The notes: generated by a model not told the origin, from the sequence alone. A DNA stretch of 64,000 bases from Pseudomonas silesiensis (GCF_001661075.1 NZ_CP014870.1:2686501-2750500); one strand, 5' to 3'. Positions 18,601 to 30,783 are shown, numbered from the stretch's first letter. A program made the numbers and translations.

Positions 18601-19544
18601 CCGAGTTGTCGATGCGGGGTTTTCACTTGTTCGAGCGCGAAACCCTGAATGATTTCCTCGAGAATTTTCCAAAGCTGCGCACCCTGAATCTGGAAAATGT
18701 CGACCTCCGTCTTCACGATGACGGCGGCAATCTGGTCAGTTCCATTCCGCCTGCCATGCTTGAGCTGCGACATCTGACGTCGTTGAACCTGCGGTCCACT
18801 GAAATGGCGTTCACGGAGCCGATGGCCTCGCGACTCAAAGAACTGACTCAGCTCCAGAGACTGGATTTGAGCGACAACCCGCTGGTCATTCCTCCCTTGC
18901 TATTGGGCATGAATGACTTGCGTTGGTTGAACCTGAGAAATACGCGCATCAGCAAATGCCCGATCATCATGCTGGGCCAACCGTACATGGACCTGCTGGA
19001 CCTGCGACATAATCAGATCACGCGGGTGCCACCGCCCATCATGAACCAGGCCATCACCCGTGAGCGGGTCCTGCTGCAGGGCAATCCGTTGACCGACGAA
19101 GATACCCTGTTGCGCCTGGTGGAACATCGGCAGCGAACAGGCATCAACCTCTGGTTAAGCGAACCCGGGCCTGACTACGGCAGCGTCAACGAATGGGTAC
19201 GTGTGGCCGACGAGGCCGACGAAGCACAACGACATGCCAGGATTCTGATCTGGCTTCGGTTAGCCGACAAACGCTTTGGCGAGCGCTTCCTGAGGATTAT
19301 TGACAGACTGACTCTGACGGCGGATTTTCGCGTGGACTATCTGACGCTTCAAGCGAGGGTCTGGCGACTGCTGGGCGAAGCGGATGCGTCAGAGGAGTTG
19401 TGGAGGCTTCTGGCGCAGGATGTCGAAGTGGCCGAGGTGGATGCCGATAATCCGTTGGCGATTTTCAGCGTGCTGGAAGACCGGGCGAAGCTGTTCCGGG
19501 ATTGGGTGGCGATGCGGCGACCGTTTCCGTTAGACGCGAACTAA
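15666..19544 (+). CDS. Second giant dermonecrotic-toxin/LRR protein, ending inside the NEL region
   Basis: 1292 aa. The ATG overlaps the upstream stop by 8 bp and has GAGGAGGTG just before it, implying coupled translation. It is a paralogue of the preceding protein: both share LNRAYEGLYL and LPGWP segments in the toxin-like body. A hydrophobic pair lies near 425-475 (PLALFIPGGDGLLALAGLID; VFGLLNALPIVGIAGAA), an acidic coiled-coil-like stretch near 860-930, and LRRs at about 950-1160. The C-terminus enters the NEL fold (FRVDYLTLQARVWRLLGEAD) and then stops: at the catalytic position it has D1259-A-D, and only 33 residues follow, so about 200 residues of the NEL domain are missing. It could be a degenerate copy or a partner that only recognises targets. 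Confidence 0.8.
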   Translation: MNERPHDQVAAPHPTPTWQMRNDLKGIVDLALPQTPDQFGEHQIKQKWGQGIDPQTTLLVTLDYDYNGHPAQGGIHQGQVASSRSLLQALLFNEQTVGDGQWGETAFGLYTPPDIGPDVRLVAQVDEFAYQGIGNHQTYEGIYRQTVPQIYGPSTQIALRPADFKKWVWELDLQDRYKDYLDQAWPSDEVLMAAAPYALRTSVKAAFVMSAWLQLHEQRLTQKGLELALEAAGLPPDQTWESLTINPLQAPTPILSTVQASRLKLYRYTATDIWIFRRSSCPRVLMYIPGNSSPLHDFTDVGQLHQWVVAQGRVDEMKQALAAHFAEEDRADGTFHAGVLTALAGMAIYPGMHRLTREAGFFNNDGYWDPAEYIGFDDAPAGTDPFAQLVLTMKQAALASVKIIRDDAQVNRDNLSAVVEPVVQWVNRFGPLALFIPGGDGLLALAGLIDAGYGLDQAINGTTASQRSQGVTRTVFGLLNALPIVGIAGAAERDAIDVAPLKDHRASDPSAAPDSAPALEPSLTTPILPVPTRLDLLRGIGPSVATFSDEILARIGKVCAVDDDMLRLMNTGRPPTPLLADTISRFRIDQDLESAGRPELFNSRYEALQQSEHEWVRMFQREYPGLPKSAIEQMLDRYGVDIRIPPDAGEAVHLFKRLDSKARQYQQHVWLNRAYEGLYLRSVRHPQADTLALHSLKNLPGWPANVCIEVRDQSAIGRVLDRTGPLDAPHVRRLVKTGDHYLHQDLQTDFYGAVLGLLTDDERSALQLMSLDPASELRLKIGDRELSRSEFMLGSARKDSGLPFERQGLRGGWFPDPPPPGALRHQLMRAQVRDLYPEYSDADADEWLQRAGASAQAHLDALQDQLQQLNTDLNSWIDQTTDDVEDMDLLFLDAADIEAQGLSEEEIEARNVTLLHDTIQVERDMRAELADEMIAIWQRRAPQEKSHYSGSYLNGFTMNMDFEDYHRLPGLNVRLDAVTELSMRGFHLFERETLNDFLENFPKLRTLNLENVDLRLHDDGGNLVSSIPPAMLELRHLTSLNLRSTEMAFTEPMASRLKELTQLQRLDLSDNPLVIPPLLLGMNDLRWLNLRNTRISKCPIIMLGQPYMDLLDLRHNQITRVPPPIMNQAITRERVLLQGNPLTDEDTLLRLVEHRQRTGINLWLSEPGPDYGSVNEWVRVADEADEAQRHARILIWLRLADKRFGERFLRIIDRLTLTADFRVDYLTLQARVWRLLGEADASEELWRLLAQDVEVAEVDADNPLAIFSVLEDRAKLFRDWVAMRRPFPLDAN

Positions 19545-19550
19545 GGGGGG

Positions 19551-19578
19551 GCCTTGAACCCCGGGCGGGGTTCAAGGC
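19551..19578. terminator. Bidirectional terminator between the toxin operon and DUF934
   Basis: GCCTTGAACCCC (19551-19562) pairs with GGGGTTCAAGGC (19567-19578) around GGGC, directly between the convergent stops at 19544 and 19586. It is a strong 12-bp stem without a long T-run. Confidence 0.75.
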
Positions 19579-19585
19579 TTGACAA

Positions 19586-20080
19586 TCAGCGGCGACGGAA
19601 CAGCGGCAGCGGTTCGTCGGTGGCGGCCTGATAGGTCACCGAAAAGTCCTTGAGGCTTTCCAGCGCTTCGTACGGGTCTTTGTCGGCGCGCAGTGCAAAG
19701 GCATCGAACCCGCAGCGACGCAGGTAGAACAGCTGATCGCGCAACACATCGCCGATCGCCCGCAGTTCGCCCTTGAAGCCATAACGGTCACGCAGCAAAC
19801 GGGCGTTGGAGTAGTTACGACCATCGGTGAAGGCCGGGAAGTTCAGGGCGATGACCTGGAACTGATCCACGTCCTCACCGATTTCCTCGGCTTCTTCATC
19901 GGCATCCAGCCACACGCCCAGGCCGCCATCGCGGGCCTTGAGCATACGGCTGTGTTCGCGCCACAGCTGCAGCGGGACGATGTAGTCGTCGCAGTTGCTG
20001 ATCTCGTCGATGTTGAAGTCCTTGGGCAGCAAGTGCCAGGTTTCGTCGACGACCTCGTTGTTCTTAATTATTCGCTGCAT
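19586..20080 (-). CDS. DUF934 protein, partner of sulfite reductase
   Basis: 164 aa from ATG (MQRIIKNNEVVDETW), whose start lies 17 bp inside the end of the upstream cysI, so the two are translationally coupled. The protein is soluble with no signal. It carries the DUF934 landmarks LPLFRRR at the C-terminus and FPAFTDGRNYSNARLLRDR in the middle. The family is consistently found behind NirA/CysI-type reductases and is annotated as a probable oxidoreductase in sulfite reduction, with no proven activity. It ends convergently with the second giant gene across a shared terminator. Confidence 0.88.
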   Translation of the reverse strand: MQRIIKNNEVVDETWHLLPKDFNIDEISNCDDYIVPLQLWREHSRMLKARDGGLGVWLDADEEAEEIGEDVDQFQVIALNFPAFTDGRNYSNARLLRDRYGFKGELRAIGDVLRDQLFYLRRCGFDAFALRADKDPYEALESLKDFSVTYQAATDEPLPLFRRR

Positions 20081-21722
20081 AGACGCGCTCCTTGAAGAGG
20101 TCGATGCCAATACGCTGATAAGTGTCAATGAAACGCTCGTCTTCGGTACGTTGTTCGATGTACACGTCGATCAGCTTCTCGATCACATCAGGCATGACGT
20201 CCTGGGCGAAGGACGGGCCGAGGATCTTGCCCAGGCTCGCATCGCGGGTGCCGCTGCCACCCAGGGACACCTGGTAGAACTCTTCGCCTTTCTTGTCCAC
20301 CCCGAGGATGCCGATGTGGCCGACGTGGTGGTGGCCACAGGCGTTCATGCAACCGGAGATGTTCAGGTCCAGTTCGCCGATGTCGAACAGATAGTCCAGG
20401 TCGTCGAAACGGCGCTGGATCGATTCGGCGATCGGGATCGACTTGGCATTGGCCAGGGAGCAGAAATCGCCGCCCGGGCAGCAGATGATGTCGGTCAGCA
20501 AGCCGATGTTCGGCGTGGCGAAGCCTTGCTCGCGCAGTTCACCCCACATCTCGAACAACCGGCCCTGTTCCACGTCGGCCAGAATGATGTTCTGCTCGTG
20601 GGAAGTGCGCAGCTGACCGAAGCTGTAACGCTCGGCCAGGTCGGCCACGGCGTCGAGCTGTTTGTCGGTGATGTCGCCCGGGGCAACGCCGGTCGGCTTC
20701 AGCGACAGCGTCACTGCCACATAGCCCGGTTTTTTGTGGGCCAGGGTATTGCGGGTGCGCCAGCGCGCAAAGCCCGGGTGCTGCTTGTCGAGCTTGGCGA
20801 GTTCGGCGCTCTGGTTGTCCAGCGCCTTGTACTCGGGGTCGACGAAGTGTTTGGCGACGCGATGCACTTCGGCCTCGGTCAATGTGGTCTGGCCACCGCG
20901 CAGGTGTTCCATTTCCGCTTCGACTTTTTGCGCAAAGACTTCAGGCGTCAAGGCCTTGACCAGAATCTTGATCCGCGCCTTGTACTTGTTGTCACGACGG
21001 CCGTAGCGGTTGTAGACCCGCAGGATGGCGTCGAGGTAGCTCAACAGGTCCTGCCACGGCAGGAACTCGTTGATGAACGCGCCCACTACCGGTGTACGGC
21101 CCAGGCCGCCACCGACCAGCACGCGGAAGCCGATTTCGCCAGCGGCATTGCGCACCGCTTCCAGACCGATGTCATGGACTTCGATGGCGGCACGGTCCGA
21201 GGTGGAACCGTTGATGGCGATCTTGAACTTGCGCGGCAGGTAGGCGAATTCCGGGTGGAACGTCGTCCACTGGCGGACGATCTCGCACCATGGGCGCGGA
21301 TCGATCAACTCGTCCGCGGCGACACCGGCGAACTGGTCGGTGGTGACGTTGCGCAGGCAGTTGCCGCTGGTCTGGATCGCGTGCATCTGCACGGTCGCCA
21401 GTTCAGCGAGGATGTCCGGGATGTCTTCCAGCGCCGGCCAGTTGAACTGCACGTTCTGCCGGGTACTGATGTGGGCATAGCCCTTGTCATAGTCGCGGGC
21501 AATTTTGGCCATCATTCGCGTCTGGCGCGAAGTCAGCTGGCCGTAAGGCACCGCCACCCGCAACATCGGCGCGAAACGCTGGATATAAAGCCCGTTTTGC
21601 AGGCGCAAAGGGCGGAATTCTTCTTCGCTCAGCTCGCCTGCCAGATAGCGTCGGGTCTGATCACGGAACTGCTTGACGCGGTCCTCGATGATCCGCTGAT
21701 CGTACTCGTCGTATACGTACAT
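20064..21722 (-). CDS. cysI: Assimilatory sulfite reductase hemoprotein (nitrite/sulfite reductase family)
   Basis: 552 aa from ATG (MYVYDEYDQRIIEDRV). It reduces sulfite to sulfide for cysteine synthesis using siroheme and a 4Fe-4S cluster. The cluster ligands are visible as C415-x5-C421 (CCPGGDFC) and C458-x3-C462 (GCMNACGHHHVGH). Two ferredoxin-like half domains are present; the siroheme-binding arginine/lysine segments (ISTRQNVQFNW, RTSHEQNIILADV) match the ferredoxin-nitrite/sulfite reductase class. The longer frame upstream adds residues not seen in the family. It forms a two-gene unit with DUF934. The gene is cytosolic and should be under sulfur-starvation control, though no CysB box was identified. 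Confidence 0.95.
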   Translation of the reverse strand: MYVYDEYDQRIIEDRVKQFRDQTRRYLAGELSEEEFRPLRLQNGLYIQRFAPMLRVAVPYGQLTSRQTRMMAKIARDYDKGYAHISTRQNVQFNWPALEDIPDILAELATVQMHAIQTSGNCLRNVTTDQFAGVAADELIDPRPWCEIVRQWTTFHPEFAYLPRKFKIAINGSTSDRAAIEVHDIGLEAVRNAAGEIGFRVLVGGGLGRTPVVGAFINEFLPWQDLLSYLDAILRVYNRYGRRDNKYKARIKILVKALTPEVFAQKVEAEMEHLRGGQTTLTEAEVHRVAKHFVDPEYKALDNQSAELAKLDKQHPGFARWRTRNTLAHKKPGYVAVTLSLKPTGVAPGDITDKQLDAVADLAERYSFGQLRTSHEQNIILADVEQGRLFEMWGELREQGFATPNIGLLTDIICCPGGDFCSLANAKSIPIAESIQRRFDDLDYLFDIGELDLNISGCMNACGHHHVGHIGILGVDKKGEEFYQVSLGGSGTRDASLGKILGPSFAQDVMPDVIEKLIDVYIEQRTEDERFIDTYQRIGIDLFKERVYAANN

Positions 21723-22016
21723 ATAAGTCCTGTTCTCAGGCTTGGGCCGGTCGGATCCAGCTGCGTTGTTCGCCTGCTGAAGTCTCCGATACTGCCTCGG
21801 CAATTCTGCGCGCACGGCCGCGCACTCCCAACGGAGCCGGGGCAAGATACCAGTTTGTAGTTATGCGCAAAAGTGATGTTTGAGTATATGTAAAGAACCA
21901 AAAGGACTAATGAGATTCGTTGTTGCAAAACCCCCGGTTGTGGTGGGGGCAATCATCGTCTTAACTGTGGTCGAGTCTTTATGCAATCACCGATAAAACC
22001 GACAAGAGGCGATGCA
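21723..22016. other. 294-bp region upstream of cysI
   Basis: It holds the divergent promoters of cysI (leftward) and of a 37-aa membrane peptide (rightward). A G/C-rich hairpin (ACCCCCGGTTGTGGTGGGGG, near 21927-21946) is visible. AT-rich tracts near 21855-21905 may be the cysI promoter. No ORF is supported. Confidence 0.4.
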
Positions 22017-22130
22017 ATGAGCAACCCTACCAAAGTCACAAAACCCGATAGCACGGCGGATGCCTGGGCGATTCTGTTCCTGATCATCCTGGTCGTGGGC
22101 ACCGCGGTATTTTGGGTCAGTCATCAATAA
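22017..22130 (+). CDS. Small single-span membrane protein
   Basis: 37 aa (MSNPTKVTKPDSTADAWAIL then a hydrophobic span and WVSHQ stop), preceded by AAGAGGCG about 8 nt before the ATG. It has a polar N-terminus and one transmembrane helix at about residues 18-33 ending in Trp/His, the layout of bacterial small membrane proteins. It is not part of a longer frame and sits alone between cysI and the periplasmic binding protein. Function unknown. Confidence 0.65.
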   Translation: MSNPTKVTKPDSTADAWAILFLIILVVGTAVFWVSHQ

Positions 22131-22244
22131 AAGACCTCGTCCGGGCTCGCTCCGACAATGGTCGGACTATAAGCGGTGTAAACGCCGTTGTGCGGGAGGT
22201 CGCTGGCTAAAATGTGCGGCGAATTGTCGGGGCTCGGACGATCA

Positions 22245-23330
22245 ATGTTGAAGTTCTTCTGCGGCGTATTGCTGGCGCTGGGCACGATGGTGGCACCTTG
22301 TACCCAGGCCGCGTCGGTGCTGTTCCTGAATCCGGGAACCACCGGGGAAGCTTTTTGGCTCAGTTATTCGCAGTTCATGCAGGCCGCGGCGAGGGACCTG
22401 GCCATGGATTTGCGTATTCAATATGCCGACCATCTCGCTGAAACCACCCTCGCGCAGGCTCGCGAGGCCTTGCAAGGCCCAGGCCGGCCGGACTATCTGG
22501 TGTTCGTCAACGAGCAGTACGTTGCCCCCGAAATCCTGCGCCTGGCGCAAGGCAGTGGCGTGAAGCTGTTCATGGTCAATAACGCGCTGACCCCGGACCA
22601 GATGAGCCTGCTCGGCTCGCAACCTGAAAAATACCCCGATTGGCTGGGCAGCCTGGTGCCCAACGACGAGGAGGGCGGCTACCTGATGCTCAAGGAGCTG
22701 ATTCGCCTGCATCCCCCGGCCGCCCCCGGTCAAGTCATCGAGCTGCTGGCGTTTTCCGGTCTGAAGGTCACGCCAGCGGCGCAGCTGCGGGAGAAGGGCA
22801 TGATGCGCGCCCTGGCCGAGCACCCTGAAGTGCGGTTGCGCCAGTTGGTGTATGGCGGCTGGACCCGGGAGCGCGCCTATGAGCAGGCCGGGTTGCTGTT
22901 CAAACGCTATCCGAGGGCCTCGTTGGTCTGGACAGCCAATGACGAAATGGCCTTTGGGGTCATGCAAGCCTATGTCGAAGCCGGTGGCGAACCTGGAAAG
23001 GACGCACTGTTCGGCACCATCAATCATTCACCCGCTGCCTTGCGCGCACTGCTGGACGGCCGGCTGAGCGTGCTGCTGGGTGGGCATTTCAGCCTGGGCG
23101 GCTGGGCCCTCGTGCAGTTGCATGATTATGATCAAGGCGTGGATTTCGGTCAGTACGGCGGCCGTGACCGGCAGATTCCCTTGCTGCAACTGATCGATCG
23201 GGCACAGGCCGAGCGACTGTTGACGCTGGGTGTGAGGCAGGATTACGGCGTGGATTTCCAAAAGCTCTCGGCCAAGGGGCAACCGGCGTCGTATCGCTAC
23301 CCGTTCAGCCTGCAGACCCTGCTGCACTGA
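22245..23330 (+). CDS. Periplasmic sugar-binding-protein-like ABC substrate-binding protein
   Basis: 361 aa from ATG (MLKFFCGVLLALGTMVAPCTQAA), a clear signal peptide with cleavage after TQAA near residue 23. An in-frame ATG 11 codons upstream is possible, since neither start has a strong ribosome site. The mature protein has the two-lobe fold of the Peripla_BP_4 (ribose/autoinducer-binding) class: FLNPGTTGEAFWLSYSQFM, YLVFVNEQYVAPEILRLA and LVWTANDEMAFGVMQAYVEAGG are typical. No permease or ATPase gene is adjacent, so it may be a sensory binding protein for a chemoreceptor or kinase elsewhere. Orientation is convergent with DUF2970. Confidence 0.85.
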   Translation: MLKFFCGVLLALGTMVAPCTQAASVLFLNPGTTGEAFWLSYSQFMQAAARDLAMDLRIQYADHLAETTLAQAREALQGPGRPDYLVFVNEQYVAPEILRLAQGSGVKLFMVNNALTPDQMSLLGSQPEKYPDWLGSLVPNDEEGGYLMLKELIRLHPPAAPGQVIELLAFSGLKVTPAAQLREKGMMRALAEHPEVRLRQLVYGGWTRERAYEQAGLLFKRYPRASLVWTANDEMAFGVMQAYVEAGGEPGKDALFGTINHSPAALRALLDGRLSVLLGGHFSLGGWALVQLHDYDQGVDFGQYGGRDRQIPLLQLIDRAQAERLLTLGVRQDYGVDFQKLSAKGQPASYRYPFSLQTLLH

Positions 23331-23352
23331 GTCATTGGCCTGGCGTCAGGCA

Positions 23353-23571
23353 TCAGATCCCGGCCAGGTGCAGCACCAGTTTGACAATGCCGAACAGGGT
23401 CAGGGCGAACACCGCCGTGAACACAATCCCCAGGATCACGAAATGGCTGGGTTTGCCGTGAGTGAAGTCCCGGGCCCGGTTCTTCCCGCTCTGCACCCCG
23501 AACGCCGCGGCCATGACGCTGTGCAGCATCTGCCAGAAGCTCGGAGGCTTGTTGTCGACTGGATCGTCCAT
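23353..23571 (-). CDS. DUF2970 small membrane protein
   Basis: 72 aa: an N-terminal amphipathic half with the family motif PPSFWQMLHSVMAAAFGVQS and a single C-terminal transmembrane helix (about residues 45-68, ILGIVFTAVFALTLFGIVKL). This is the DUF2970 pattern. It lies downstream of metH on the same strand, separated by tandem REP units, and ends 22 bp from the convergent binding-protein gene. No function is known. Confidence 0.88.
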   Translation of the reverse strand: MDDPVDNKPPSFWQMLHSVMAAAFGVQSGKNRARDFTHGKPSHFVILGIVFTAVFALTLFGIVKLVLHLAGI

Positions 23572-23622
23572 AAACCCCTCTTCACTTATGTGTGAGAGCT
23601 AAGCATAGACAATCCACGGCAT

Positions 23623-23781
23623 GCACAACCCAAATGTGGGAGCGGGTTTGCTCCGGGCGAGCACAACCCAAATGTGGGAGCGGGTTTGCTCCGGGCGGCG
23701 TTCCGACGAAGAGGCCATGACATTCAACATCTTCGTTGACTGTTAAACCGCTTTCGCGAGCAAGCCCGCTCCCACAGGGGT
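23623..23781. repeat. REP cluster with a 37-bp unit in direct tandem plus an inverted arm
   Basis: The unit at 23623-23659 is repeated exactly at 23661-23697 (1-bp spacer); each holds GTGGGAGCGGGTTTGCTCCGG. An inverted REP arm (CGCGAGCAAGCCCGCTCCCAC) lies at about 23756-23776. The GGGCGGCGTTCCGACGA tail relates these copies to the variant at 50670-50792. Confidence 0.88.
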
Positions 23782-23818
23782 TCTCTGTTGGCCACAGTAA
23801 TGTGGCCAGGCGACTGAC

Positions 23819-28434
<4,616 letters not shown>

Positions 28435-28452
28435 GGTGTTCGCTGCGACATG

Positions 28453-28482
28453 AAAAACGGCGCCCCGTGAGCGCCGTTTTTT
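28453..28482 (+). terminator. Intrinsic terminator of nfuA
   Basis: AAAAACGGCGC (28453-28463) pairs with GCGCCGTTTTT (28471-28481) around a 7-nt loop and ends in a T-run. It also reads as a stem with leading A-run for the convergent cobM transcript, so it may act in both directions. Confidence 0.9.
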
Positions 28483-28496
28483 ATGGGTGAAATTCC

Positions 28497-29243
28497 CTAT
28501 GGCCGATACAAATGCGCATGCCCGGCGCGATACAGCGATGATTCACTGAAATGATCGCTCCCCAACACCCGACCCACCAGAATCAACGCCGTCCTTCGAA
28601 ACCCCTTCGCCTCGACTTTCCCGGCAATATCCTCAAGCGTCCCAACCACCCAATCCTGGTCCGGCCAGGTCGCCCGGTGTATCACTGCGATCGGACAGTC
28701 CGCACCGTAATGGGGCAGCAATTCGACCAGGATCTTCTGCAGGTGATTGACCCCCAGATGGACCGCCATGGTCGCTCCATGCTGCGCCAGGCTGCCGAGC
28801 TCTTCACCGGCGGGCATGCTTGTCTTGTCGGCGTAACGGGTCAGAATCACGCTCTGCGACACATCCGGCAAGGTCAGCTCTGCACCCAGAAGCGCCGCGC
28901 AGGCCGCTGTCGCGGTCACGCCGGGAATGATTTCAAAGGCAATGTCGAGCTCGCGCAGGTAGCGAATCTGCTCGCCAATGGCGCCATACAGGCTCGGATC
29001 GCCGGAGTGCACCCGCGCCACATCCTGGCCCTTGGCATGGGCGCTCTTGATCAGCTCGATGATCTGTTCCAGGTGCAGTTCGGCGCTGTTCACGAGCTGT
29101 TCGGCCTGATGGCCTTCGAGCACGGCGGCGGGCACCAGGGAGCCGGCATAGATGATCACCGGGCAGCTGCGAATCAGCCGTTGGCCTTTGACGGTGATCA
29201 GTTCCGGGTCGCCGGGACCTGCGCCAATGAAGTAGACAGTCAT
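28497..29243 (-). CDS. cobM: Precorrin-4 C11-methyltransferase
   Basis: 248 aa from ATG (MTVYFIGAGPGDPEL) with AGGAACC upstream; an 18-codon longer frame is not supported. It methylates precorrin-4 at C-11 using SAM in the aerobic cobalamin pathway. Family features are the SAM-binding GAGPGDPELIT at the N-terminus, YAGSLVP, ARVHSGDPSLYGA and PGVTATAACAALLGAELTLP, all typical of CobM/CbiF. It is last in the leftward unit cbtB-cbtA-cobE-cobM, which begins with a cobalamin riboswitch. Confidence 0.96.
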   Translation of the reverse strand: MTVYFIGAGPGDPELITVKGQRLIRSCPVIIYAGSLVPAAVLEGHQAEQLVNSAELHLEQIIELIKSAHAKGQDVARVHSGDPSLYGAIGEQIRYLRELDIAFEIIPGVTATAACAALLGAELTLPDVSQSVILTRYADKTSMPAGEELGSLAQHGATMAVHLGVNHLQKILVELLPHYGADCPIAVIHRATWPDQDWVVGTLEDIAGKVEAKGFRRTALILVGRVLGSDHFSESSLYRAGHAHLYRP

Positions 29244-29324
29244 CGTCGGTTCCTGTGAAAAAGGGCCAGGGCAAGGCTTCAGATGAAGATTGCTCATGAT
29301 CGAAAGCGGGGATTATCGGGGTTT

Positions 29325-29738
29325 TTACGCCGCGCCAGCCAACGCGAGGGTGGCCTGGGCATATTTCTGTCGCGAAATCAGCAGTTTTGCCGGCGCCTGG
29401 GCCAGTTGTTCGGCCAGGGCCAGGGCGGCGCTTTCGGCGACGCCGTAACAGCCGGTGCGTTCGAACGCGATGTCCGAACGGTGGCTGAGTTGCGGCTGAT
29501 AACCGGCCAGCTGTTCGCTGCTGAAATACATCAGCGGCAACTCGAGCTGCGCGGCCAGTTCGATGAGGCCCGGTTCTTCGCGCTTCAGGTCGATGCTGGC
29601 CAGGGCCTTGACCTGGCTCAGCTCGATTCGATGAGCCTGCAGCGCCTGGTCGAGCAATGCGCGCAACGTGCTGACGGGGCAGCCGCGCTGGCAGCCCAGG
29701 CCGACCACCAGGGTCGGCACGGCGCTGTTATCGGTCAT
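29325..29738 (-). CDS. cobE: CobE/CbiG C-terminal-type cobalamin biosynthesis protein
   Basis: 137 aa from ATG (MTDNSAVPTLVVGLGCQRGC), overlapping the end of cbtA by ATGA. The sequence is a single CbiG C-terminal domain: VVGLGCQRGCPVSTL at the start, then SIDLKREEPGL and TGCYGVAESAAL. In CbiG this region belongs to the ring-opening enzyme of the anaerobic route; in the aerobic pathway the stand-alone version CobE is required for cobalamin synthesis, but its reaction is unresolved. It lies between the cobalt transporter subunit cbtA and cobM in the same operon. Confidence 0.9.
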   Translation of the reverse strand: MTDNSAVPTLVVGLGCQRGCPVSTLRALLDQALQAHRIELSQVKALASIDLKREEPGLIELAAQLELPLMYFSSEQLAGYQPQLSHRSDIAFERTGCYGVAESAALALAEQLAQAPAKLLISRQKYAQATLALAGAA

Positions 29739-30442
29739 GCTTGGTATTGGCCATCGCTTTTGCGGCGGAACAACCAGGCGCTGACCAGGCCCAGGGCCAG
29801 CCAGAACGCGACGTTGGTCAGCTGCGAAGCGATTTTGAATTGCGACTCGAGGGCTTGCGGCGCGAGCATCGAGTGCACTTCCGGTTGTGGCGCGCCTATC
29901 ACGTGGGGAACAGCGAGGATCGCGGCGCCCAGGACCTTCATCAGCCAGTGACGGCTGAACACGATCAGGGCGATGCCGGCCGCGGTGGAGGCCGCTGTGC
30001 CGATCCACCAGATCTGTCGTTGCGCCAGATCGGCCGCGGCAGTTCCCGGCAGCTCAGGCGGCAGGCCCAGGGTCGGGGCGAGTACGAAGGTCGCATAGCC
30101 GGCCAGGCCCCAGAGCAGGCCCTGGGAGGTTTTGGTCGGGGCGCGCAAGGTATAGAGACCGGCCAGCATCAACGCGAAACCGACTGCGACCACCAGGTTG
30201 CCGCCGGTGGTCGACAGCACGCGCTGCCAGCCGTCTTCCGGCTCCCAGGCCTCGGCATCGTGGGTATGAGCGACGACAGCGCCCGCGGCGTGTTCATGGA
30301 TTTCAACAGCCGCCGGTTCGGATTTTTCGTAGGTCTCGGCCTGCATAATCAGCGGCGAAACCCAGAAACTTTGCAGCAGGGTCAGCAACAGGGCAGCCAG
30401 CAGCCCGCTGAAACCCGCGGTTTGCGCGATACGCTTGATCAT
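29735..30442 (-). CDS. cbtA: Cobalt transporter subunit CbtA
   Basis: 235 aa, integral inner-membrane protein with about five to six hydrophobic spans. A His-rich acidic loop (EIHEHAAGAVVAHTHDAEAW, about residues 48-67) follows the first span and is the probable metal-capture site. The WGLAGYATFVLAPTLGLPPELPG segment is the CbtA signature. Together with the adjacent one-span CbtB it is the predicted cobalt uptake system that replaces CbiMNQO in many Proteobacteria. It is translationally coupled to cobE by a 4-bp overlap and controlled by the riboswitch ahead of cbtB. Confidence 0.93.
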   Translation of the reverse strand: MIKRIAQTAGFSGLLAALLLTLLQSFWVSPLIMQAETYEKSEPAAVEIHEHAAGAVVAHTHDAEAWEPEDGWQRVLSTTGGNLVVAVGFALMLAGLYTLRAPTKTSQGLLWGLAGYATFVLAPTLGLPPELPGTAAADLAQRQIWWIGTAASTAAGIALIVFSRHWLMKVLGAAILAVPHVIGAPQPEVHSMLAPQALESQFKIASQLTNVAFWLALGLVSAWLFRRKSDGQYQA

Positions 30443-30453
30443 GTCGGCAGGTC

Positions 30454-30657
30454 TCAATGGCACGGGAAGGCGGCGCTGTGACGGGTATCGTGCGCGGCAT
30501 TGTGCACCGACTCGATGTGCGAGAAACCGGCGAAATACACAAGGCACGCGCCAAGGATCGACGCACACGCGGCGGCGGTCAGGCGTTGAGTCAGGGTCGT
30601 GGTGCTGCTGGCGGTGCTCTTGTCTGTGTTGCTGCCGGTGCTGCTGATGATCGACAT
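30454..30657 (-). CDS. cbtB: Cobalt transporter subunit CbtB
   Basis: 67 aa from ATG (MSIISSTGSNTDK): a Ser/Thr-rich N-terminus, one transmembrane helix (about residues 28-45, AACASILGACLVYFAGF) and a His-rich tail, HNAAHDTRHSAAFPCH, the classic CbtB metal-binding end. It is first in the operon, 11 bp ahead of cbtA. The upstream leader contains a cobalamin riboswitch read on the same strand, so uptake of cobalt should fall when cobalamin is plentiful. Confidence 0.94.
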   Translation of the reverse strand: MSIISSTGSNTDKSTASSTTTLTQRLTAAACASILGACLVYFAGFSHIESVHNAAHDTRHSAAFPCH

Positions 30658-30764
30658 GGCGCTTCCCTCTGGTCTGTCAGCGGGTGAATAGAGCGCATGG
30701 AAAATCCCTGCGCACCAGACGCGCAGAGGCTCAACAGCGCCCGCCCACCGCGGGTTTGTTATGC

Positions 30765-30783
30765 GGTGAACGTAACGTTCACC
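30765..30783 (-). promoter_or_regulatory. Perfect palindrome just downstream of the cbtB riboswitch
   Basis: GGTGAACGTAACGTTCACC is a perfect 9-bp-arm palindrome with a 1-nt centre, immediately after the riboswitch aptamer and 108 bp before cbtB. It could be part of the expression platform or an operator; there is no T-run on the cbtB strand. Confidence 0.45.
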
